Source of the DNA: Caprimulgus europaeus
Taxonomy: Eukaryota > Chordata > Aves > Caprimulgiformes > Caprimulgidae
Assembly (NCBI GenBank): GCA_907165065.1
Contig: OU015527.1
Coordinates: forward strand, 24,379,686-24,443,685
DNA length: 64,000 nt
Direction: 5' to 3'
The notes under the pieces are model-generated. The model had not been told where the DNA came from. It did not search any database and saw nothing but the letters and a program-made list of their open reading frames with translations. The position numbers and the translations under genes were made by a program. This document shows positions 1 to 10,625 of the stretch, piece by piece (the stretch's first letter is position 1; each line of letters starts with the position of its first letter).

Positions 1-300
1 TTAATTTACAGTTGGTGCCTCCTCATCCTCTTAATTCTACTGATGCCAATGAGTTGGCATATAGTGATAGTGCACTCTGTATGACATTTAGCCTCATGGA
101 TATTGTACACGGAATTTCTTCTGGGTCTTCAGTTAACCTCATCTCCCTCAGGTCTTGATAAATCAGCTTCCGCACAGCTAGGTCACACAGGTACTGAATA
201 CCTCCTTTCATGCTGATCCATTTGCCTGGATTTCAGGTAATGTCATCCTTGAAGGGGTACCTTTCCTTCACACCCACCAAGAGCCACAACCAAAGACTGC
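1..300 (-). pseudogene. ERV gag-like remnant, cut by the window edge
   Basis: On the minus strand a 62-residue open frame (23-211) continues upstream in a gag-like style to about 300. It contains the stretch GGIQYLCDLAV followed by an acidic segment. I read it as a decayed capsid-region piece of an avian ERVL-like gag, because the style fits that family and because the 5' end of an LTR in the same orientation lies about 150 bases upstream. Gag would form the virion core; this piece is short, ends in two stops and cannot be functional. The distance to the LTR is too short for a normal leader, so an internal deletion is likely. Family assignment is from recollection of gag style, not a search, and is uncertain. 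Confidence 0.4.
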
Positions 301-439
301 ATGTTGGTTCCCCTCTTGCAATTGTTTTATCAATTGCCTACTTCCTTAGAGAAGGATCCCAGATGCTTGGCTTCTCTACCCTCTAACTCTATGCTACTGG
401 CCCCATTATTTTTATTTTCTTCTCCCACAACTCCCACCT

Positions 440-595
440 GGGTCTTTCCAGTCCTCTGCTCTTGCAAATTACCCAAGCACTGTGTCCTTGTATGTTATCA
501 ATATTGTTCTCATAACAATCTCCACTGAAACCAAAACACAGTGCTTTCTAGCTATTAAGAAGAAAATTAACCCTATCCTAGCAAAAACCAGAACA
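440..595 (-). mobile_element. LTR fragment, 5' end of a family B-type LTR
   Basis: The last 115 bases closely resemble the terminal part of the B LTRs at 20520-20632, 29020-29137 and 43850-43965: a stop-rich TTCTAGCTA(T/C)T block, then a CTATCCTAGC-like block, then AAAACCAGAACA as the element terminus. In minus orientation this terminus is the LTR's TG start (TGTTCTGG). Homology fades to the left of about 440, where the sequence approaches the gag-like remnant. The pair probably marks one badly deleted provirus running off the left edge. Confidence 0.6.
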
Positions 596-1218
596 ATTAT
601 ATTTCCAGAACTGTATTGAATTAAAATTACATTTAAATTAAAATGCAGGAATACAAAATAACAGCAACTGTGATGGTGGAAAAAATATTAGGAATGAAGT
701 TTTTCTAAGATTGCCTTATTCACCTTTCAGCTTCAACTTCAGTTTGTAAATATCAAAAGGTTTTTTTCAATGTCTCAATTTGTTCTAGAAAACAACTGCA
801 ATAGAAACGCTTGTTGGAAAGCTAGAAAGTTGTTGTCTACCAGCACTGGGATCTGTTCTGTAAAATGATGAAAACTAATGGTCAGATGGGATCCACTGTT
901 GGCTGCCTAGACCCCAAACCACCTTGACATTAGCCTTGAGGCTCCTCCACTTGATGACAACTGACTGCAGGACATATGTCACACAGAAATTTTCTTTGGG
1001 AAGCTGTACATTTCTGTGTACAGCTTTGCTGATTTTGACCTGTTCCTTGCTACACATCTGTATGCTGGGAAGGTGAAGATTAGTGGGCACACTACCACAA
1101 CAGTTTTATAGGCTTTACACCTCTCCACTATTAACTGTCAACTACAAAAGCTTAGTTTTTCTAAACTTCAGCAGCTCAAAAGGAGTGGGGCCACAGCTGA
1201 CAATGTCATTCACTGGTT
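596..1218. other. Unique AT-rich DNA, nothing recognised
   Basis: No repeat family or convincing coding frame seen. The open frames here are short (about 70 codons) and run on both strands without a recognisable domain. Confidence 0.5.
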
Positions 1219-1970
1219 ATAGAATCATAGAATCATTTAGGTTGGAAAAGACCCCTAAGATCATGGAGTCTGACTGTAAACGTAACACTGCCAAGTCCAC
1301 TAAACCATGTCCCTAAGTGCCATGTCTACACGTCTTTTGAATACCTCCAGGGATGGTGACTCAACCACTAGGTAGACTGTTCCAATAGTGACAAGCTTGG
1401 AAGAAGAAATATTTCCTAATATCCAATCTAAACCTCCCCTGGTCAACTTGAGGCCATTTCCTCTCATCCTATCACTTGTCTACTTAATAAAAGTGACTGT
1501 CATCCACCTCACTACAACCTCCTTACAGGTAGTTGTAGAGAGTGATAAAGTATACCCTCAGCTTTCTCTACTCCACACTAAACAACCACAGTTCCCTAGG
1601 CTGTTCTTTGTAAGACTTGTTCTCTAGACTCTTTGATAGCTTCTTTGTTCTTCTTTGGACACGTTCCAGCACCTTCTTGTCCTTTCTGTAGCGAGGGGCC
1701 CAAAACTGAACACAGCGCTCACCAGTGCTGAATACAAAGGGACAATCACTTCCCTAGTCCTGCTGGCCACACTTCTTCTGATACAAGCCAGGATGCTATT
1801 GGTCAGCTGAGCACACTGATGTCTTGTTTTCAGCTGGCTGCTGACCAATACTCCCAAGTCCTTTTCAACCAGACACCTTTCCAACGACTATTCCTCAAGC
1901 CTGTAGCATTGCATGGGCATGTTGTAACCCAAGTGCAAGACAAAAACCCCTTTCTTTGTAGATTGTCACT
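1219..1970 (-). mobile_element. CR1 LINE, 5'-truncated, minus strand
   Basis: The left edge has the CR1 3' tail in reverse (ATAGAATCATAGAATCATTT) followed by the usual 3' UTR and the end of ORF2. The minus-strand frame 1624-1884 reads through the C-terminal region of CR1 ORF2, with blocks such as [26 protein letters not shown] and CIRRSVASR. The copy is about 750 bases long with substitutions and stops, so it is a dead 5'-truncated insertion. Homology fades near 1970. It looks like the same broad subfamily as the copies at 22526 and 42875. Confidence 0.93.
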
Positions 1971-4900
1971 TGTTTGGGTTTTTTGCTAGGTATGATTGAT
2001 CACAGGCTCCTTTTTGGGTGGAAAACAAAATTCTTTGAGCTCTGCCCAGGAACATGCAAAAGTAAACTACATTCCTTAGTTGCTCACAATGTGCAAAAAA
2101 TTCTGATTTATGAGTAATAAATCCAATAGTTTAAACCAAACATAACTTCACATTGAGGAGAAAGTCACACTGAAGACAAATGTGTCTAACCTTCAGAAAA
2201 GTGAACCCACTGAACAATCTAAAGTTAGACTATAAGCTTTAGCGTACATTTGCTCTTCTAAACAGTTCTCTGACTGGGAATGGTACATGAAGTAAAGAAA
2301 ATCTTCCTTTCCTTTTTATCGATTTTTACTATTATTTGTCAAGGTTAGAAGAAATCAAACTTTAAGTTTTCACATTTCCTCCTAGACACATATTGTAATC
2401 TACTGCTACAGTTTAGTGGTGTATAGAAATCTTGAAGTAACTAGTTGTTCCATTCCTCAAATGTATCTCACTAAACAGACTCAGTCAGGATCACAAATAA
2501 AGTTGGTTTTGGTTTGTTTTTTTTTGTTTTTTTTTTACTTCCTTACTGAAGAAGCATTTATTCAGAGCCTAATCTTGAATTATATAACTTTTTAAGAAAA
2601 TGTCCAAAGCCCTATATATCTAACTGATTTTATTTAGTTACCCTGCTTACTGTAAGGGTCTGGAAAAGCTGCCTGCTTGGTCTATGGATCCGAGCAGCTC
2701 TTAACTTTAGAATAAAAAATTAAAAGGATTAAGAAAAAACAGCAGAAAACCACCTAAATCCTTATAGAGTCCAAAGATTTGTCTTTTCTGTGCAAAAGAT
2801 TTTGGTGATGTAACAACATTGACATTATGTAGGTCTCCACCCAATTACCAGCAAAATACTAGTAGGTTGCACTGCATCCTTCCCATATAGGCACAGTCAT
2901 CTCAAAAGCCTCAACAATGCTCTCTGGTAAACTGAATTGGTGCCACAGTCACCTATTTTCTACTGGGTGTTAACCGGTGTTTCCCAATGCAGTTAATATC
3001 AGGACTCGTCATTACAGCCCATGCCAGGGTATCACCTTACACACTGATTGTCCCTCTATGTAACTTCTGCATAGTCCATATTTTAACCCAATTTCAACTA
3101 GTCTTAAAGCAGTTTCTCTAACATCATAAACTTTTTTTAAAGCACAGAGTAACTTCTGTCTGAAATTTTTGCCATAAAGCCAGATGATCTTTCCACTCTC
3201 ACTCCTACCATTCATGACTGTGGTAATAGCACTTTTAAGTGCAGATCAAACCTAGCTTGTTTACAGTCAGATAATACTGTGAATAATTACTCACTTGCCT
3301 GATTAAACACAATTTACCATTTTTGAGTACATGACCTAGTATAACACCTCTATCCCTTTATCCATCCACTGTTAAATAAAAGGAAAAGCTGCTTCTGGCA
3401 TTTCTACAGGGGTCAGTGAGTATGTGACTGTGAACCAGCAGTAAGTAATCCGTGAGCCTATAAAACATTTTGCTAAGATATGTAAAATTAATAAATAATG
3501 ATTGATAATGGAGATGAAGGGGAAAAACAATATAATTGCTGCAATGCAGCAGAATTATACTTTAGCATGTGAAAATACAACTAAAACTCAGAGTGTAAGA
3601 ATATCTTCAGATTTGTACAAAAATGAATAGTCATTTAATCTTATTGTAATATAGGTAAGAGATCTGAGTCTGTAATGTATCTCAAGGTTCTTTCAAAATA
3701 TCATTCTCCCATATGACTACATCAATGCATTGTTTTCTTCTGTCATTCTCTATTCTCTGGAAGCAAAGATGACAGTTCTAAAACATACAGGCTAATAATA
3801 CAAGACACATTACAATAAAGAATATTGTTTATCATGCTTTTCTTCAACTTAAGTTTTTATTAGCTAAAATTATGGTGTTTATTCTGTTTGGAGGAACTGT
3901 GGTTGCAAAACCAGTTTAGGTTGCAAAACCAGTTTAGTTCCACTAAATGAAGACTGGAGGGTACACAACAGGTCACACAGAGAAAGCTGGCAAGATGTGA
4001 TAGGAAAGAATGGACAAAAGAGGAAATTGAATTCCTTTACTCATCAGAAAAATGTAAAAAGATACACTAAATATTCTCAAAGCAACTATAAATATAGACA
4101 AAACTAGGGAGACATTGTAGAGTGGGACATCTACCTATCTTTTTTCTTTTCCTGCTACGTATCTTGACAATCAGCTGTAAGGTGTATATTTTAAATTTCT
4201 TATAACTTTTGGTTGCAAACATCACCAAGAACCTCTTCCTTGATGATGAACATATGTACAATTTTGAAAAATAATATGTGAAAATGAAAAACAACTCCAG
4301 TGAGTAGTTTCGTTGATTAACTTATCATGAGCTTGTAGTACAATCTATTGAGCTATTAAGTACATGAATTGTAGGATCTGGCGTCAGACAGTTCTGCTGT
4401 CATGCCAGGATACTGCTGAAATCTACAACTTGACTATGTAGTGTAGTCATTACAATCCATAGCTCTGTAAGAAAGACCTTACAAGATCTTCTAGGAAAGA
4501 TTCCTTGTGATTTTTTCACCCAGAGAAGGTCTCTTGACACACTTACAAGGGGAGAAGATAAAGATAGTGTATTAATTGTTGGGTGTGGAGTGTCAATGTA
4601 TGTCCACAGAATTAAGTTTTTCCTCCTAGAACTATCTGTTGCATGATCCCAGCTTCAAGAGAATTAAAGCAGCTAAACCACACATGCAGACTGAAAATTT
4701 CCATCAAGCTCCTCCCTACACTGGAGCACAGATATTGTTTTTAAGGCAAGAATTGGTGTTATCTATGTGCCTAAGTGTTGGCAGATGACAAAATCCATTC
4801 AAGTGTGAGTATCTTATAATGGCTTATCTTGGTACCTATATAGTGGATAATCTGTTTAAGAATAACAAGAATGACAGTTAATTTCTTGTAATTTACAGTT

Positions 4901-7900
4901 CTGTGTCATATTACCACAAAATTCCCAGTCAGTTCTGAGTGTTAAATTAATTTCAGTAATGAAAATGTTTACCTTTACAATCTAATATTTGTAAGCAGGT
5001 ATGAGAACATCCATTTAATTTAAAAAGGGAACAGGTCTTTGTCCCCCCCAACATCTTCCATTCTTAGTTTAAAGCTGCAAGTTTTCATGCTTTTATCAGT
5101 ATATTTGTTCTTTCCTTCTTAAGAAGTCATGATGTCTCATGAATCCCTTTATACCATCAGTTCAATCAGTTGTGTTCCCTGATTACATAGTCAGTGCTTT
5201 TTTTCACACTTTGCATTAAGTAGTTGTTAGTTCTCTAATTTTACTCTATTCTGGATTTTGGCTTTTAACCACAAAGGCACTTAAAGGCAGGCTTATTTGC
5301 CTGACTTCAATGAAACTACTTATGCACTAAAAGTTAAACTGTGTACAAGTTCCTTTCTGAACAGAATCATCTAGTTATAAACCTTCATTTTTGAGCCTTC
5401 TATAATTAAAAATAATTTATCTCTTTTAATTTATTATTCACTTTTGGCACTCTAAATATGTAAAATACTTCACAGACTGCTGTCTATTTTAGAATAAGCA
5501 CAGGTTGCTTCTTTTTTGTAAAACATAGATTTATTGGCTAGACAAATAAAAAAGTGTCATTTTTCCTGAATTATTTAATAAAGACATAAATAAATGAAAG
5601 GAATCATTCTCCTTTGATCATCAAGGGAATATGCAGCTCAAAAGACTAAAAACAGTTTAGCACAGATTTGAGTGTGACATATGATACCCTGACAACAATT
5701 CATTACTTGGCTTTTTGGCACAAATGTGAAGTGAGCTGATGGCCTTTGTTAAATTTCTAGAGGATATGTCAACGTAAAAAATCTACCAATACAACTGAAA
5801 CCGATTGTTCCATAAATTAGTCATTTCAGGAGACAGCCCAAGAGCTTATAGTTTCCATTTTCTGTTCACTGTTTCTGAATGACATCAATGTCTGTAAATG
5901 GAGCTGAAACAAAGAAGGAAGACAAAAAGCAGTAGAAAATATTTATATGTTTAATCCTTAATCAGAAACGCATTGAGGATATTTCTAAGATTACATATCT
6001 GAATTTTATCTTTGATTGAAAATGCAAAAACATAATCTTTTTTTTTTCATTAAAATAAGTTGTATACCTTACTCTTAGTAATGTGTAAATAATGCATCTT
6101 GCACAGAGCACATGCAAGTTAGATTTTAAACAAATCTTTTAGTCACATTTTAAAAGCCTCATCACTTTCTTAAAAAAATAAATGCTAAATTTAAATATAT
6201 TATGTTCCTTTTATAGAGATAGAATATATAAAGTCACTAAAGAGTCTCCTGCTCTTTTCAGGTTTCAAAGTTTTACTGAAAGAACATTTTGTGGAAAAAA
6301 TGCGTCCAACATAAGTGCTTCATTCCCAGCGATCATTATGGACAATAGCCATTCTAAAAGACTGGGTACATAATCTCTCATTAATTTGCTTGTATTGTTC
6401 AAAGTCTACATGAAATGTACTGGAAAATAATGCAGACCTGTACAGAACTTTTCAGATACGATGATATGGTCTCCTCAAAACATCATAGCCAAGTAAGGAT
6501 GATAAAGGCCCTGGCCGTAAAAAACAGTTGGGTTTACTCTGAGGAGCTTTTCTATTATTTGAGTTGAACTTTAAGTGAGACCTCCTGCCCATCCATACTA
6601 CTAGCTGACAGGAGCATTCACAGGGACAGCAGATTCACAGAGATATAACTGGTAGCCATGAGAAGAAGAAAAACTGTGCATTAAGCACATAATTGAGAAT
6701 CTAGCACTTGTCACATAAAGGAGCTTAGTATCCTGTGTCAGACCTATGTCAGGTTACAACATCTGCCTTCCCTCTAGTGTGGTATGCAGATACATTGTTG
6801 CCCACATTTCTACTGCTGCACAGACATAACATTCTTTAATTTTTTGTACATATTAATTTCTTACAAAATCACATGCTATGGAGACAGATTGAGTTTAAGC
6901 TGTTCCCAAATATGTTGTGCATCTAATATGCTATGTGCCAGCAGTTAGGCTCAGGATTATTCATTTCAGCAACACTATAGGACCATTGTCCTTCTTTACT
7001 TTCTACATCTTTCTAATTCTCTCTCTTTTTTTTTTCTTATATATCCTTTGCACAATTCCCACACGGGTAACTGATCATGTTCTCTGAACAAAATAATCTG
7101 CTATAAAGTCCTTACATACTACTGTACTTTGTAGAATACTCATGCACTATATTGATGAAAATAATTTTTTTTACTATAAAGACATCTGATCTAGTTATTA
7201 ACAAAACAATATTGTCTATTTATGCATCCCTTTCTCTGCCTCATTAAAACATCAATCTAGCAATTCATTATTAATTAAATGTTTAATAAAACTTATCACA
7301 CAATACAAAAGTACTTCGAATTTAACATATTTCTGCACTGTATCTGCCACAATCAAGGGAAAAGGTGCAATTCTACAATTCTTTGAACCTGCTTATAAAA
7401 ACGAGATAAATGATGTAGGTTTAGACATAAGCTGAAGTTGCAGAATGAGAAAACACTTACTTCCACTCCCTGTCTCCAAGAACGAGTGAATGTTTGAATT
7501 TAGTGACCTTGCAGTTTTAAATTAAAGCTGTTCATTACATTTATTTAATTTCTTTTTAGTTCAAATTTAAATTACATGCAGCTACATGCAAGGCTAATTT
7601 TATAAGAAGGTAGATGTTTAGTCTTGGACATTTTAAATTTCAACTATTTTTTACTAACCTCTCATAAGAAGTTGTCAGCAGGGACAGTGCTATTACTGAA
7701 ATTCATTTTTCATACCATTTTAGAGAACCCACACCATATAGAAGAGGCTTAACCTCCATGGCAGTCTTTATACTGGTAAATCAGCTCTTCAGAGATAGAA
7801 ATTAGGTTTTCACCACTCAGAGAAATGAAAGATTTCAGTCTGGTCGTAGTGTGAGTTTTACTACAGACCTATAACCTCACAAAAGCTAATAGGTATAGAA

Positions 7901-8669
7901 TTCATAAAATGGGATTTATTTTGTCTGAAAGGGAATTTGTATAACTACTGTAACAGATAATCCAGGAATTTGGGAAACATTCTTTTATTGGAGAGCTTTT
8001 GAAGACATAAACCATGTCTTGTCTTGGGGAGAAATCAGCTCACTGTAACTGATATTTCAGTTTATTATATTTAATTTGTGAACAAACAACATTCTGAAGA
8101 TTGAGCTCCACTTTTACTTTTTAAGACAACAAAATTAGTGTGAGAACTCTTTAATTTTTTTTTTTTCTTGCCGAGTAATTTTCGTAGGAGACAACTAAAG
8201 CTTTTGGGGCCTGTTGAGAATCTGCTTGGCTGGGTACTTTTTCTCTCTCTTCAGCAGACTTTATAAAGTAGAATTATTCTTCCATTAGGAAAAAGTATAT
8301 GAAGATTATAATGTTTTATTTTATTTCCTCTCTTTTGGAATACACATTCAGATTTTTAAAATGTTAATTCTCTTTCTAAGCTTGGTTTCAGAGCTGATAC
8401 AAAATAATTTGATAATCCTTTTCAAATTTTATTTAAGAGTCTGACTTTTCCTCCTCACTCTATGTTTGACAACACCGGAACTCATGTTTCCAAATCTCAT
8501 TTGCAGGTAAACAAAAAATTTAAAGTGGACTGTGAGAATGTTCTTCAGAGGTCTTAGAAATATGAAATGGTTAGGTAGCGGTATTGTTGAAAGGGATGTT
8601 TGATTCTGTGCAAGTCATTAAACATGTTTGGTCTTAGAATTATGCAATAGCAAAAGGAGGGTATGTATG
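1971..8669. other. Long AT-rich stretch without recognised genes
   Basis: Nearly 6.7 kb of low-GC DNA with scattered poly-T/A runs (2506-2536, 6037-6047, 8153-8166) and one 18-bp tandem duplication at 3901-3936. Open frames are below 80 codons and carry no recognisable motif. No CR1 tail or LTR terminus was seen. It may contain old, unrecognisable repeats or distal regulatory DNA, but nothing specific can be supported. Confidence 0.5.
3901..3936. repeat. 18-bp perfect tandem duplication
   Basis: GGTTGCAAAACCAGTTTA occurs twice in direct succession with no mismatch, consistent with a recent slippage or microduplication. Confidence 0.95.
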
Positions 8670-8863
8670 TGTAACAGTGTTTGTGTGGCAAGATTTTAGT
8701 AGCAGGGGGCATACAGATGGCTTCTTGAGGAGAAGCTGCCAGAAGTTTCTCCTATGTCTGACAGAGCCAGTACCAGCTGTCTCCAAGTTGGATCCACTGC
8801 TGGCCAGGGATGTTTTCATCAGTGATGGTGGAAAGGTCTCTGTGATAACATAGTTAAGAAGGG

Positions 8864-8915
8864 AAAAACAAACAAACAAACAAAACCAACAAAAACAAAC
8901 AAACAAACAAAAAAA
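8864..8915. repeat. (CAAA)n microsatellite inside the LTR
   Basis: About 50 bases of CAAA units with a few interruptions (CCAAC, AAAAAC), starting just after GAAGGG, the region that follows the promoter in this LTR family. The minus-strand reading yields a spurious phenylalanine/cysteine/leucine-rich frame. Confidence 0.95.
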
Positions 8916-9049
8916 CCCCAAGCATGTACATTTGCAGCTGGAAAGAGGACTGAGAATCTGAGAGAAGCACCTCTGCAGACACTAAAGTCAGTGAAGAAGG
9001 AGGAAAAGGAGATGTTCCAGGCACTGGAGCAGGGATTCTCCTGTAGCCT

Positions 9050-9430
9050 GTGATGAAGACCATGGTGAGTCAGGCTGTACTTCTGCAGACCATGGTTGTC
9101 CATGATGGAGCAGATATCCAGCTATAGCCTGTGGAGGACCCCACACCAGAGCAGGTGGGTGCCCAAAGGAGGTTCCCAGCAGGACCTGTGGCCACTGTGG
9201 AGAGAGGAGCCCATGCCAGAGCAGGTTTACTGGCAGGACTTCTCATATTGTGGAGCACCTGCTCTGGAGCAGTCTGTTCAAGGACTGCACCCTGTGGAAA
9301 GGACCCACGCTGAAGTGGTTTATAAAGAATTACAGCCTGTGGGAAGGACTCACGCTGGAGAAGTTCAGGGAGGACTGTCTCCCATGAAAGGGACTCCACA
9401 CTGGAGTGAGGGAAGAGTGTGAGGAGTCCT
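9050..9430. repeat. Imperfect repeat series within LTR A
   Basis: Recurrent words CTGGAGCAG, CCACGCTG(G/A)AG and CCTGTGG(GA)AAGGA appear at roughly 30-45 base spacing through this part of the LTR. The minus-strand relative at 51161-51392 has the same words in reverse (CACGCTCCAGCA, TTGCTCCAGTGTGGG, CTGCTCCAGCATGGA). The repetition is therefore a property of the family, not a local expansion. Confidence 0.75.
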
Positions 9431-9906
9431 TTCCCTGAGGAGGAAGGAGTGGCAGACATAATGTATGGTGAACTGATTGCAACACCCATTCCCCATCCCG
9501 CTGTGCTGCTGGCCAGGAGGAGGAAGAGAAATAGAGAGTAAAACTGAGACTGGGGAGAAGGGAGGAGTGCGGAAAAAGGTGTTTTAAGATAGGCTTTTAT
9601 TTCTCATTTTCCTACTTCTGATTTGATTGGCAATAAATTAAATTATTTTTTCCAAGTCAAGTCTGTTTGTCCATGACGTTAACTGATGAATGATCTCTTC
9701 TTTTCCTTATCTCAACTGACAAGCCTTTCATTATATTTTCTTTCGTCCATCTAGTTGAGCAGTGATAGAGTGGCTTTGGTGCACACCTAGTGTCCATCCA
9801 GGGTCAACCCACCACAGTAGCAAAGACAGAATAAGATGGAGTTATGATCACTACATTAGGTACTTCCTGAAAGCTTTGTACTTTCTACTGTCTTTTGTGA
9901 TTTGGG

Positions 9907-10625
9907 CAGGAACAACCCCAGGCTCCAGTATAGGTTGGGGAATGATCTATTAGAGAGCAGTGTAGGGGAAAGGGATCTGGGAGTCCTGGTGGGCAGCAGG
10001 ATGACCATGAGCCAGCACTGTGCCCTTGTGGCCAGGAAGGCCAATGGCATCCTGGGGTGCATAAGAAGGGGTGTGGTTAGTAGGTCAAGAGAGGTTCTCC
10101 TTCCCCTCTACTCTGCCCTGGTGAGGCCATATCTGGAATATTGTGTCCAGTTCTGGGCCCCACAGTTCAAGAAGGACAGGGAGCTGCTTGAGAGAGTCCA
10201 GCACAGAGCCACCAAGATGATGAAGGGAGTGGAGCATCTCCCTTATGAGGAAAGGTTGAGGGAGCTGGGTCTCCTTAGCTTGGAGGAGACTGAGGGGTGA
10301 CCTTATTAATGTTTATAAATATATAAAGGGCGAATGTCAGAAGGATGGAGCCAGGCTCTTCCCAGTGATGTCCAATGATAGGACAAATGGCAATGGGTGT
10401 AAGATGGAACACAGGAGGTTCAGCTTAAACTTGAGAAGAAACTTCTTTACTGTGAGGGTGACAGAGCATTGGAACAGGCTGCCCAGGGAGGTTGTGGAGT
10501 CTTCTTCTCTGGAGACATTCAAAACCCACCTGGACGCCTTCCTGTGTAATCTCATCCTGGCAGGAGGATTGGACTAGATGATCTTTTGAGGTCCTTTCCA
10601 ATCCCTAATATTCTGTGATTCTGTG
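9907..10625 (+). mobile_element. CR1 LINE, 5'-truncated, plus strand
   Basis: The 720-base copy ends with the CR1 3' signature TCCAATCCCTAATATTCTG and a short (ATTCTGTG)2 tail at 10609-10625. The frame 9902-10300 encodes 132 residues of ORF2 C-terminal sequence, including [46 protein letters not shown] and [17 protein letters not shown]. This is one of the better-preserved coding pieces in the window, but it lacks the endonuclease and the polymerase core. A second frame, 10365-10577, continues the C-terminus after a frameshift. It belongs to the same 3'-end type as the copies at 20093 and 26405. Confidence 0.97.

Larger units (their letters stand above)
8670..9816 (+). mobile_element. Long ERVL-like LTR (family A), near full length
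   Basis: The right end is a sharp LTR terminus (GGGTCAACCCACCACA) and a polyadenylation signal AATAAA lies at 9632-9637 in the same orientation. The left end is placed at TGTAACAGTG, by resemblance to LTRs of this common avian type. The 5-bp flanks GTATG and GTAGC match at only 3 of 5 bases, so the start is uncertain. A promoter-like CATAGTTAAGAAGGG block at about 8849-8863 is followed directly by a (CAAA)n tract. The middle holds many imperfect repeats built around CTGGAGCAG and CCTGTGG. Its relative at 50137-51392 (minus strand) shares the right half. Open frames across 8640-9489 on both strands are by-products of this repeat-rich LTR. Confidence 0.85.

Noticed and set aside
8640-9489. Several overlapping frames of 60-139 codons
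   Set aside because: They lie within LTR A, overlap each other on both strands and include the (CAAA)n tract; there is no domain.
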